DNA from: Sphingopyxis lindanitolerans
Lineage (GTDB): Bacteria > Pseudomonadota > Alphaproteobacteria > Sphingomonadales > Sphingomonadaceae
Assembly: GCF_002993885.1 (NCBI RefSeq)
Contig: NZ_CM009578.1
Coordinates: 2,502,009-2,566,008 of the forward strand
Reading direction: 5' to 3'
Length of the DNA: 64,000 bases
Part shown: positions 8,150 through 17,900 of the stretch, one piece after another
How the letters are laid out: the number at the start of each line of letters is the position of its first letter
Numbering within the stretch: the stretch's first letter is position 1
Translations under genes and position numbers: made by a program
The notes under the pieces: model-generated
The model's input: only the letters and a program-made list of their open reading frames with translations
Database searches by the model: none
Told to the model about the DNA's origin: nothing

Positions 8150-9505
8150 ATGGCAGTTTCGGATCACGTCGACTTTTCGACGTTCATGGAAGGCGTAAAA
8201 CGGCGCAACCCGGGGCAACCCGAGTTCGTCCAGGCGGTGCAGGAAGTGTCCGAGGACATTTTCGACTTCATCGCCGACAAGGAGGAATATCACGCGCAGC
8301 AGATATTGCGGCGCATCGCCGAGCCCGACCGGGTCGTCTCCTTCCGCGTGTGCTGGGAGGATGACAGCGGCAATATTCGCGTCCAGCGCGGCTGGCGCGT
8401 CCAGAACAACAATGCCATCGGCCCTTACAAGGGCGGCATCCGTTTTCACCCCTCGGTGACCGAAAGCGTCCTCAAATTCCTGGCGTTCGAACAGACGTTC
8501 AAGAACGCGCTCACCGGCTTGCCGATGGGCGGCGGCAAGGGCGGCTCGAACTTCAACCCCAAGGGCAAGAGCGTGCGCGAGATCATGCGCTTTTGCCAAA
8601 GCTTCATGACCGAACTCTATCGCCACATCGGCGCCGACATCGACGTGCCCGCGGGCGACATCGGCGTCGGCGGGCGCGAGATCGGCTATATGTTCGGTCA
8701 GTACAAGCGCATCACCAACGAATTTACCGGGGTGCTGACCGGCAAGGGCCTCGAATGGGGCGGCTCGCTGATCCGCACCGAGGCGACCGGCTATGGCGCG
8801 GTCTATTTCCTCGCCAACATGCTCGCCGCCAAGGGGCAGGATCTCGTCGGCAAGAGCGCGGTCATCTCGGGCTCGGGCAATGTCGCGACGCACGCTGCGG
8901 AAAAGATCGTCCAGCTTGGCGGCAAGGTGCTGACGCTGTCCGATTCGGCGGGCTTCATCCATGATCCCGACGGCATCACCCAGGAAAAGATCGACTGGGT
9001 GAAGGCGCACAAAACGCACCGCCGCGGCCGGATCGAGGATTATTGCGCCGAGTATAAGGGCGCGACCTTCACCGCGGGCAAGACGCCGTGGAATGTCCCG
9101 TGCGACGTCGCGCTGCCGTGCGCGACGCAGAATGAACTGCTCGGCGACGATGCCCGGGCGCTCGTCAAGAACGGCTGCATCGCGGTCAGCGAGGGCGCCA
9201 ACATGCCGACCAACCTCGAAGGCGCGCATCACTTCCGCGACGCGAAGATCATGTTCGCGCCGGGCAAGGCCGCCAATGCCGGCGGCGTCGCCGTGTCGGG
9301 CCTCGAGATGAGCCAGAACAGCGGTCGCCGCGCGTGGAGCGAAGGCGAGTTGCAACAGATGCTCAAGGACATCATGGACGGTATCCACAAAAGCTGCCTG
9401 ACCTATGGCGATCGCGGCGATGGTTATATCGACTATGTGAAGGGCGCGAATATCGCGGGTTTCAAGAAAGTTGCCGACGCGATGCTCGCATTCGGGGTTG
9501 TATGA
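8150..9505 (+). CDS. gdhA: NADP-type glutamate dehydrogenase
   Basis: This 451-residue hexameric-type enzyme reductively aminates 2-oxoglutarate to glutamate. Visible motifs are the substrate region NNAIGPYKGGIRFHPSV with the catalytic lysine in LPMGGGKGGSNFNPKGKS, the DIGVGGREIGYMFGQYKR segment, and the Rossmann nucleotide site ISGSGNVATHAAEKI. The length and the signature block match the approximately 450-residue NADP-specific class rather than the very large alphaproteobacterial NAD-GDH. The ATG at 8150 follows ggggagggg. It precedes the cytochrome operon by 47 bp on the same strand, but no functional link is evident. Confidence 0.93.
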   Translation: MAVSDHVDFSTFMEGVKRRNPGQPEFVQAVQEVSEDIFDFIADKEEYHAQQILRRIAEPDRVVSFRVCWEDDSGNIRVQRGWRVQNNNAIGPYKGGIRFHPSVTESVLKFLAFEQTFKNALTGLPMGGGKGGSNFNPKGKSVREIMRFCQSFMTELYRHIGADIDVPAGDIGVGGREIGYMFGQYKRITNEFTGVLTGKGLEWGGSLIRTEATGYGAVYFLANMLAAKGQDLVGKSAVISGSGNVATHAAEKIVQLGGKVLTLSDSAGFIHDPDGITQEKIDWVKAHKTHRRGRIEDYCAEYKGATFTAGKTPWNVPCDVALPCATQNELLGDDARALVKNGCIAVSEGANMPTNLEGAHHFRDAKIMFAPGKAANAGGVAVSGLEMSQNSGRRAWSEGELQQMLKDIMDGIHKSCLTYGDRGDGYIDYVKGANIAGFKKVADAMLAFGVV

Positions 9506-9552
9506 TGACGGTCTAGGCGCAAAGGCGTCAGGCGGGAAAGGGGACACAGGGC

Positions 9553-10989
9553 ATGACGACCGACGCGAAAGTGAGGCGCGGCGAGCGACCATGGGCGGCC
9601 ATGGGCGCGTTCGCGCTTCTTTTGCTCGCGCTGGTCGTCGCGGCGATCGTCTCCGCCCCGCCCGCGCGTTCGCAGGGCGAGGGCGGCGCCCATTATACCG
9701 GGGTCGCCTCCTGCGCCGGATCGACCTGCCACGGCCGGATGGAGGGTGACGGCACCGTCGTCCGCCAGGACGAGCTGATGAAATGGCAGGAGCCTTCGAC
9801 CCCCGGCGGCGCGCACAGCCGCGCCTGGGCGGTGCTTCAGGGCAGCCGCAGCCAGTTCATCGCGCGCAATCTCGGCATCGGAGATCCGGCAAAGGCGCCG
9901 ATGTGCCTCGGCTGCCACAGCACGGCGGGGACGGCGCGCGGCGCCCCGGTCGAGGACGGGGTCGGCTGCGAATCGTGCCACGGTCCGGCGGGCGGCTGGA
10001 TCGCGAGCCATTATGCAGGGGTCACCACCACCGCCGATCCCGACCGCGAGATGCGCGAAAAGCATCTGGCGAACCTGCGCGCGGGCCTCCGCAAGCTCGA
10101 GGATCCGGTGGTGCGCGCCGCCGTGTGCGTCGATTGCCATTTCGGCGCGGCGGGCGAGGGGCAGTTCGTCACCCACCGCATCATGGCGGCGGGGCACCCG
10201 CGCATCTCGTTCGAGCTCGACCTCTTCTCCTCGCTCCAGGCGCATCATCACGAAGACGCCGACTATGGCTGGCGCAAATTCGGCGCGAGCGGCGCGCGCA
10301 CCGACCATGTCCAGATGTGGGCGGTGGGACAGGCGACCGCGCTCGAACGCAGCCTGTCGCTCTTTCAGTCGCGGCGCGGGACCGAGGGGATGTTCCCCGA
10401 ATTTTATTTCCTCGACTGCCATAGCTGCCATCGCCGCATCTACGACCAGGCGAAACCGGTGAAGACCAGCGTCGACAATCCGGGGCGCGCCGCGCTTCCC
10501 GAAGGCATGCCGCCCTATAATGACGAGAATCTGATCATGCTGTCGGCAGCCGCGCGCGTTGCCGCGCCCGCGCTTGCCGACCAGCTCGCGGCGCGCACCG
10601 CGGCCTTCCACAAGGCGATGACGATTGACCGCGCGAGCGCCGTCGCGGCGGCGGCGCAGCTCGGCCAGACGGTGTCGGCGCTCAAGAGCGCCTTCGCGTC
10701 GCGCGGCTTTTCGGGCGCCGACGCCTTCACGCTGGTCGACGCGGTCGCGGCAAAGGCGACCACCGATCGCTTCACCGACTATTCGGGCTCGCAGCAGGCG
10801 GTGATGGGGATCGACACCTTGCTCAACGCGATGGTTTCGTCGGGCCGGGTCACCGTCGGCGCCGCGGCGGGAATCCGCGCCGACATCGACCGCGCTTATA
10901 CCTCGGTCAAGGATCCCAACGCCTATAAGCCCAGTGATTTCCAGGCTTCGTTCGGCAGCGCGGTGCGCGCGATCCGGGCGCTGCGGTAA
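9553..10989 (+). CDS. Pentahaem c-type cytochrome, cytochrome c554-like
   Basis: The 478-residue product has an N-terminal signal or anchor segment (AMGAFALLLLALVVAAIVSAPPARSQ) and five haem-binding motifs between residues about 53 and 295: one with wider spacing (CAGSTCH) and four CXXCH (CLGCH, CESCH, CVDCH, CHSCH). The mixed first motif and the spacing recall the cytochrome c554/NrfB-like fold. It should be periplasmic, possibly tethered to the inner membrane. It is the first gene of a tightly packed four-gene operon ending in a decahaem protein, so it is a good candidate to take electrons from the inner membrane side. Its C-terminal third is helical and lacks further haem motifs. Confidence 0.85.
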   Translation: MTTDAKVRRGERPWAAMGAFALLLLALVVAAIVSAPPARSQGEGGAHYTGVASCAGSTCHGRMEGDGTVVRQDELMKWQEPSTPGGAHSRAWAVLQGSRSQFIARNLGIGDPAKAPMCLGCHSTAGTARGAPVEDGVGCESCHGPAGGWIASHYAGVTTTADPDREMREKHLANLRAGLRKLEDPVVRAAVCVDCHFGAAGEGQFVTHRIMAAGHPRISFELDLFSSLQAHHHEDADYGWRKFGASGARTDHVQMWAVGQATALERSLSLFQSRRGTEGMFPEFYFLDCHSCHRRIYDQAKPVKTSVDNPGRAALPEGMPPYNDENLIMLSAAARVAAPALADQLAARTAAFHKAMTIDRASAVAAAAQLGQTVSALKSAFASRGFSGADAFTLVDAVAAKATTDRFTDYSGSQQAVMGIDTLLNAMVSSGRVTVGAAAGIRADIDRAYTSVKDPNAYKPSDFQASFGSAVRAIRALR

Positions 10990-10994
10990 GCGAT

Positions 10995-12983
10995 ATGCAA
11001 AGCACATCCCATCTCTTCCGCTCGGCGGCCTTTGCCGCGGCCGGTTCGCTGCTCCTCGCGTCGTGCGGCGGGGGCGGGGGCGGCGGAACGCCGACGCCGA
11101 CGCCGACGCCGGTTCCGACCCCCACACCGACCCCGACGGGCGGGCTCTATACGCCGCCCGCCGCCGAATCGCTGAGCGTCGCCGATGTCCAGACCGTGCT
11201 CGCCAACGCGATTTCGGAGGCGCAGGCGCGCAGCCTGCCGTCGGTGATCGCGGTGACCGATCGCGTCGGCAATGTCCTCGCCGTGTTCCGCATGACCGGC
11301 GCGCGCGCGACCGCGACGACCGCGCCGGCACCCAATGGCGTCAACATGGACGCGCAGAATGTCACCTTCCCCGCCGAGGGCGGCGCGATCGCCAAGGCGA
11401 TCACCGGCGCGTATCTCTCGAGCGGCGGCAACGCCTTTTCGACCCGCACCGCGAGCCAGATCGTCCAGCAGCATTTCCCGCCCGCGCCGACCACCGTCGG
11501 CCTTGAAAGCGGCCCGCTGTTCGGGGTGCAGTTCAGCCAGCTTCCGTGCAGCGATTTCTCGTCGCGGTTCGGCGCGGTCGGCGCGGCGGCGATGATCGGG
11601 CCGAAACGCTCGCCGCTCGGCCTCGCTGCCGATCCCGGCGGCCTGCCGCTCTACAAGAATGGCGTCCTCGTCGGGGCGGTCGGGGTGATGGGCGACGGGG
11701 TCTATGGCCTCGACACCAACATCCTCGATGTCGACGACGATGCCGAGGAATTCATCGCGCTTGCCGGGACGCGCGGGTTCGCGCCGCCGTCGGCGATCGT
11801 CGCCGACAAGATCAGCGTCGACGGGACGAGCCTGCGCTATTCGGACGCGACCGCCGCGGGGCTGAAGTCGAGCGGCGGCGCCAGCTTTGCCTCGCTGAAC
11901 GGCGCCCTGGGCAATCTCGTCGCGGTCACCGGCTATGCCAATGCCGCGATCAGCGCGGGCACCGTCTATGGCAGCGAAGCGTCGGGCATCCGCCCCGCGA
12001 CCGCGGCCGAATTCACGAACCGCGACGCCTTCATCTTCACCGACGGCAGCGGGACGAACCGTTATCCGATCCGCGCGGGCACCGACGGCGCGGCGAACAG
12101 CGCGCCGCTCACCGCAGCCGAAGTGCGCGCGCTGCTCGAGGAAGCCTTCACGGTGATGAGCCGCGCGCGCGCGCAGATCCGCAAGCCGCTCGACAGCCGC
12201 GCCGAGGTGACGATCAGCGTCGTCGATACCTTCGGCGCCCCGCTCGGCATCGTCCGCGCGCCCGACGCGCCGATCTTCGGCTCCGACGTGTCCTTGCAGA
12301 AAGCGCGCACCGCCGCATTTTTCTCGAACGCGCAGGCGGGGGCGGAGCTCAGCGCCAACGCGAGCGCCGACATCCGCCAGTTCGTCACCGCGGTGCGCAG
12401 CTTCCTGAACGATCCGACCGTGCTCACCGGCACACTCGCCTTTCCCGATCGTGCGGGTGGCAATCTGTCGCGGCCCTATTTCCCCGATGGCGAGGTCGGG
12501 CGGCCCAACGGCCCCTTCTCGCGCCCGATCGCGCAGTTCAACCCCTTCTCGACTGGGCTGCAATCGGCGTTGATCATTGGTAATATCGGCCAGCATGTCG
12601 GCTTTCTGCAGGGCGCGAATCCCGACACCCCGGCGCGCTGCACGACCTTGCCCGACGTCGCGCCGGGGCAGAACCGGTTGCAGAACGGCATCCAGATCTT
12701 CCCCGGATCGGTGCCCATCTATCGCGGCAACCAGCTCGTCGGCGGTATCGGCGTGTCGGGCGACGGCATCGATCAGGACGACATGATCAGCTTCCTCGGC
12801 GCGCACAATGGCGGTGCGCGCTTCAGCGGCGCCAGCGCCATCGGCAATGCGCCGAAGAAGATCCGCACCGATACGGTCGTCGTAACGCTGTCGGACAATA
12901 CAAAGGTGCGCCTGCGCTACGTCAATTGCCCCTTCGCCCCCTTCCTCGACACGGCGAAGCAGAATGTCTGCGACGGGCTATAG
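10995..12983 (+). CDS. Lipoprotein with two GlcG/HbpS-like (DUF336) domains
   Basis: The 662-residue product has a lipoprotein signal (AAFAAAGSLLLASCGGGGGG, cysteine at about residue 26) followed by a Pro-Thr repeat linker (about residues 32-50). Two related domains follow. Each begins with a helix of the type LSVADVQTVLANAISEAQ / LTAAEVRALLEEAFTVM and a strand VIAVTDRVGNVLAVFRMTGA / ISVVDTFGAPLGIVRAPDAP, the pattern of the haem-degrading/HbpS family. Both domains later show VGGIGVSGDGI-type loops. It sits 5 bp after the pentahaem gene and abuts the barrel gene, so it probably forms part of the same envelope complex, perhaps as a haem- or redox-sensing partner. That role is an inference. Confidence 0.75.
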   Translation: MQSTSHLFRSAAFAAAGSLLLASCGGGGGGGTPTPTPTPVPTPTPTPTGGLYTPPAAESLSVADVQTVLANAISEAQARSLPSVIAVTDRVGNVLAVFRMTGARATATTAPAPNGVNMDAQNVTFPAEGGAIAKAITGAYLSSGGNAFSTRTASQIVQQHFPPAPTTVGLESGPLFGVQFSQLPCSDFSSRFGAVGAAAMIGPKRSPLGLAADPGGLPLYKNGVLVGAVGVMGDGVYGLDTNILDVDDDAEEFIALAGTRGFAPPSAIVADKISVDGTSLRYSDATAAGLKSSGGASFASLNGALGNLVAVTGYANAAISAGTVYGSEASGIRPATAAEFTNRDAFIFTDGSGTNRYPIRAGTDGAANSAPLTAAEVRALLEEAFTVMSRARAQIRKPLDSRAEVTISVVDTFGAPLGIVRAPDAPIFGSDVSLQKARTAAFFSNAQAGAELSANASADIRQFVTAVRSFLNDPTVLTGTLAFPDRAGGNLSRPYFPDGEVGRPNGPFSRPIAQFNPFSTGLQSALIIGNIGQHVGFLQGANPDTPARCTTLPDVAPGQNRLQNGIQIFPGSVPIYRGNQLVGGIGVSGDGIDQDDMISFLGAHNGGARFSGASAIGNAPKKIRTDTVVVTLSDNTKVRLRYVNCPFAPFLDTAKQNVCDGL

Positions 12984-14924
12984 ATGAGCGTCGAAGTCAG
13001 CCTCTGGCCGATTATCGCGACTCTCGCGGCGCAGGGTGCGCCCGCCGCCGAAGCGCCGCCACCGCCGCCCGCCGCCGATCCGCCCGCGACCGACCAAAGC
13101 GTCGCGGCGTCGTCCGCCGACCAGCCGCCGGTCGAGGAACTCACCCCGCCGCCGCCGCCGGTCGACTGGCAGTTGATGGTCAACGACGATCTCGTCACCC
13201 AGATCATCGAGGGCCGCCGCCGTCCGGGCTATACCCCCGATCTTCCCGATCAATTGACGCAGGACAATGTCGGCGCGCTCCGTCCGCCGCCGCCGCAGGC
13301 CTTTCCGGGGATGGAGGATCAGCTTCCGATACCCGACCGTTGGCGCCTGATCGAAAGCCTGGGGGTGGTCAAGGAACGCTGGTTCGACCCCTATCACCAG
13401 AATACGCTGAAGGGTGATCGGCCGATCGACCGCAGCAAGGTCAAATGGCTGCCGATCAACGGCGACGACTGGTTCTTCGTCCTCAACGCGATTTCGGACA
13501 CGGTGTTCGAACCGCGCACTTTCCCGATCCCGGTCGGCGTCCAGACGACATCGCGGCCGGGCAGCATCGACGTTTTCGGCAAGAATCGCAGCTTCGTGCT
13601 GTCGCAGACGCTGATCGGCGGGTTCGCGCTGATCAAGGGCAACACCGCCTTCAAGCCGCCCGACGTCGAATATCGCCTGACCCTCGCCTATAACGCCAAT
13701 TATGTCGACGTGCCCGAACGGCGCGTCCTCGACGTGCGCCCGTCGAAGAAGAGCCATCGCTTCGATCATTTCATCGGCGTGCAGGAAGCCTTCATCGACA
13801 AGCATCTCGGCAACGACAGCGATCGCTACGACTTCCACTCGATCCGCATCGGCATCCAACCGTTCCAGAGCGATTTTCGCGGTTTCCTGTTCAACGACAG
13901 CCAGCTTGGCGTCCGCCTGTTCGGCAACCGCGACGACAATCGCTTCCAATATAATCTCGCGGCCTTCTGGCGGCTCGAAAAGGACACCAACAGCGGCCTC
14001 AACGACATCACCCAGACCCCGCGCGACGATTTCATCTTCACCGGCAATCTCTATCGCCAGGATTTCCCGTTCGTCGGGCTGACCAGCCAGGTCAGCGTGA
14101 CCTATAATATGAACCGCGAAAAGAACGACGTGCAGATCGACCACAACGGCTTTCCGGTGCGGCCGGCGCTGCTCGGCGACCTGCGCGGGCGCGAATATGA
14201 TGTCACCTATCTCGGCTATAGCGCCGACGGGCGGATCGGGCGGATCAACGTCACCGCCAGCTTCTATGCCGCGCTGGGCGAGGATCGGAACAGCCTCTTC
14301 ACCAGCAAACCGGCTAAGATTCGCGCCGGCTTCGCTGCCGCCGAACTCAGCTATGATCACGACTGGATGCGCTTTCGCCTGTCGGGGCTCTACGCCAGCG
14401 GCGACCGCGATCCTTATAATAATGTCGAGGGCGGGTTCGACGCGATCTTTGAAAATCCGATCTTCGGCGGCGCCGACACCAGCTACTGGATTCGCCAGAC
14501 GATCCCCTTCGCGGGCGGCGGGCGCGTGATCTCGATCAACGGCCGCAACGGCATCTTGAATTCGCTGCGCTCGTCGAAGGAAGAGGGGCAGTCGAACTTC
14601 AACAATCCCGGCACCGTCTTCATCGGGCTCGGCGGCGATTTCGACCTGTCGCCGCAGATGCGCGTCAGCGTCAACGCCAACCATCTATGGTTCGACAATA
14701 CGACGACGCTCCAGAATCTGCGCGTCGAAGGCTCGATTCCCAAGGACATCGGCTGGGATCTGTCGATCGCCAGCATCTGGCGGCCCAAGGCGACGCAGAA
14801 TATCGTCGGGCGGCTCAGCGCCGCCGTCCTCCTGCCCGGCAAGGGGTTCAAGGATTTGTTCGACAACCAGGAACGCGACAAGGCCTATGTCTCGATCCTC
14901 GCCAATCTGATCGTGAGTTTTTAG
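12984..14924 (+). CDS. Large outer-membrane beta-barrel protein of the multihaem cytochrome operon
   Basis: The 646-residue protein starts with the base directly after the previous stop codon. It has a Pro/Ala-rich N-terminus, a probable periplasmic region (residues about 60-190) and then many alternating strands rich in aromatic residues (VEYRLTLAYNANYVDV, FQYNLAAFWRLEKD, MRFRLSGLYASGDRD). It ends in AYVSILANLIVSF, a C-terminal phenylalanine as in Bam-assembled barrels. It has no CXXCH. In known porin-cytochrome conduits (MtrB, PioB) such a barrel insulates a periplasmic multihaem protein. No MtrB signature is visible here, so homology to MtrB is not claimed, only analogy of position and architecture. 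Confidence 0.75.
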   Translation: MSVEVSLWPIIATLAAQGAPAAEAPPPPPAADPPATDQSVAASSADQPPVEELTPPPPPVDWQLMVNDDLVTQIIEGRRRPGYTPDLPDQLTQDNVGALRPPPPQAFPGMEDQLPIPDRWRLIESLGVVKERWFDPYHQNTLKGDRPIDRSKVKWLPINGDDWFFVLNAISDTVFEPRTFPIPVGVQTTSRPGSIDVFGKNRSFVLSQTLIGGFALIKGNTAFKPPDVEYRLTLAYNANYVDVPERRVLDVRPSKKSHRFDHFIGVQEAFIDKHLGNDSDRYDFHSIRIGIQPFQSDFRGFLFNDSQLGVRLFGNRDDNRFQYNLAAFWRLEKDTNSGLNDITQTPRDDFIFTGNLYRQDFPFVGLTSQVSVTYNMNREKNDVQIDHNGFPVRPALLGDLRGREYDVTYLGYSADGRIGRINVTASFYAALGEDRNSLFTSKPAKIRAGFAAAELSYDHDWMRFRLSGLYASGDRDPYNNVEGGFDAIFENPIFGGADTSYWIRQTIPFAGGGRVISINGRNGILNSLRSSKEEGQSNFNNPGTVFIGLGGDFDLSPQMRVSVNANHLWFDNTTTLQNLRVEGSIPKDIGWDLSIASIWRPKATQNIVGRLSAAVLLPGKGFKDLFDNQERDKAYVSILANLIVSF

Positions 14925-14927
14925 ACC

Positions 14928-17900
14928 ATGGCGCGCAAGCTCTTCGCCCTTCTCGCTTTTGTCCTGATGATGGCGGCGTTCGGCGCACAGGGCGTCCGCG
15001 CCTCCGAAGAGGAAAAGCCGGTCCAGGTGACCTATCGCTTCACTCCGCCCGCGCCCAAGGAGCAGAGCGAGGCGGACATGCAGGTGAAATCGGCGGGCTG
15101 CTATAGCTGCCACGTCCGCACCGACCTGCCGACGATGCACAAATCGCCCGCCGTCCGGCTCGGCTGTACCGATTGCCACGGCGGCGATTCGACCTCGCCC
15201 GCGGCGTTCGGCAAGCCCGAACTCGGCTATGACAGTGCCTATAATCTTGCCGCAAAAAAGGTCGCGCACCCGCAGCCGACGCTGCCCGGCGCGTGGGGCG
15301 ACAGTCCCGCGAATCCCAAGCGAAGCTATACATTGCTCAACAAGGAAGCGCCCGAATATGTCCGCTTCGTCAACCCGAGCGACTATCGCGTCGCGCGTGA
15401 GGCGTGCGGCGCCTGCCACCTCGAGGTGATCGAGGCGGCCGAGCGCTCGCTGATGTCGACGGCGGCGATGTTCTGGGCGGGTGGCGCCTATAACAATGGC
15501 ATCGTCCCGTTCAAGAATTCGATCTTCGGCGAGGCCTATACGCGCGACGGCAAGGCGGCTTGCCTGCTCTCCCCCTCGTCGCGCCTGACCGCCGAGCAAT
15601 ATAAGCAGGCGTGCGATCCGGCCTTCGGCTTCGACAAGATATTGACCGATGCCGAGAAAAAGCGCGGCGCGCTCGCCAAAGTCTATCCGCTGCCGCGCTG
15701 GAACGTGACCCCGCCCAGCGATGTGTTCCGGGTGTTCGAACGCGGCGGGCGCAACGTCAGCACGCAATTTTCCGAAATCGGCCTGCCCAACCCGACCGGC
15801 AGCATCCAGCGGCTCGAAGAGCCGGGGCGCCCCGACCTCAAACAGTCGAACCGCGGTCCGGGCACCGGGCTGCGCGTCGCGATCGCGATCCTCAACCTCC
15901 ACAAGACCCGTCTCAACGACCCCTATATGTGGTTCATGGGCACCAACGACCAGCCGGGCGACTATCGCCATTCGGGCTGCGCCGGGTGCCATGTCATCTA
16001 CGCCAACGACCGCGAGCCGCGGCACAGCCTGATCTATGCCCAATATGGCCGCGACGGCGAGACCGCGACGGTCGACCCGACGATTGCAGAGCGCAAGTGG
16101 AAGCCCGATGCGGACGGACACGACGGCGGCCACGGCGCCGCCGGAAGCCACGCGCCCGATGCCAGCGAGCATGGCGCGCTCGTCGATCCCGCCGCGGCGG
16201 CGGCCGGACCGCAGGTGAAACCGGTCAGGGAAAGGCTCGAATCGGGGCATCCGATCGGCCACGCCTTCACCCGCGCGATCCCGACCTCGCAGTGCATGAC
16301 CTGCCACATGCACCAGCCGAACATCTTCCTGAATTCCTACCTCGGCTACACGATGTGGGATTATGAATCCGACGCGCCGCAGATGTGGCCGGGGCCGAAC
16401 AACACCGCGCCGCGCCCGCCGGGGATGAGCGACGAGGAGTATCAAAAAACCTATAAGCAACAACATTATCCGACCGCCGCCGAGGTCCATAAGGCGCTCG
16501 AACGCAACCCCGAGGGGGCGAGCCCGCGCGGCTTGTGGTCCGATGTCGAATTCCTGCGCGACGTCTATGACATCAACGACACGAACCAGAACACCCAGTT
16601 CGCCGATTATCATGGGCATGGCTGGAACTTCCGCGGCATCTTCAAGCGCGACCGCAACGGCAATCTGCTCGACGCCGACGGCAATATGTCGACCTATGGC
16701 ACCGACACCGCGCATATCATCGATCCCAAGGATCCCGAGAAATGGCGCAAGAGCTGCGACCATTATGAGGACGCGAAGGAGCGCGGGCTTTGCCTGGCGA
16801 GCGCCGATCCCGGCAAGCCGGGGGTCGAGGGCAAGTTCGTGCCCCCCGGCATCAACCCCGGCAAGACGGTCCATATGATGGACATCCATGCCGAAAAGGG
16901 CATGCAGTGCGCCGACTGCCATTTCGCGCAGGACAGCCACGGCAATGGCTATATCCAGGGCGAGGTCGCGAATGCGATCGAGATCAGCTGCAAGGACTGC
17001 CACGGCACTGCCGATGCCTATCCGAACCTGCTGACCTCGAACGTCGCGGCGCGGCCGCAGGGCACCAACCTCGCGCTTTTGCGCAATATGGACGGGCGGC
17101 GGCGCTTCGAGTTCCAATATGATGACGATGGCGAGATCACCGGGTTGATCCAGCGATCGATCGTCGATCCGAAACTCGAATGGCAGGTCAGCCTGGTCAA
17201 GCAGTCGGTGACGCCCGGGCCGCATTTCAACGCCAAGGCGGCGCGCGCGAAGCTGATGTCGCGCAGCGGCGCCGAGGATGGCCAATTCGCGTGGGGGCCG
17301 GGCGTCGCGAAGGCGGATCGCGCCCATGGCGACGACCGCATGACCTGCTTCACCTGCCATTTGTCGTGGACGACGAGCTGCGGCGGCTGCCATTTGCCGA
17401 TCGAGGCGAACTGGAAGACGCGGTCGCATCATTTCGAGGGCGAGGAATCGCGCAACTTCGCGACCTACAACCCGCAGGTGGCGCGCGACGAGATGTTCCA
17501 GCTCGGCCGGCACATGCTTACCAAGCCTGGCGAGCCCGACGCCGACGGCAATCCGCGCGGCATCATCACCCCGGTCCGATCTTCCTCGGCGCTGATATTG
17601 TCATCGACGAATATCAACCGCGAACGCATCTATGTGCAGCAGCCGCCGATTTCGTCCGCGGGCTTTTCGAGCCAGGCCTTCGCGCCGCACTTCCCGCATA
17701 CGGTGCGCCGCCAGGAAACCAAGCACTGCACCGACTGCCATTTGTCGGTGGCCGACGACAATAATGCGATCATGTCGCAGTTGATGCTGATGGGCACCAA
17801 TTTCGTCAATTTCGTCGGCCTCAACGTGTGGTCGGGACAGGAGGACAGCTTCCAGGCGACGCGCGTCACCGAATGGGAAGAGCCGCAGGCGGTGATCGGC

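Noticed and set aside
11089..11140. Tandem short repeat as a possible phase-variable tract
   Set aside because: It is a 6-bp-unit Thr-Pro codon repeat in frame (accgacgcc type) forming the lipoprotein stalk; unit changes keep the frame, so phase variation is not indicated.
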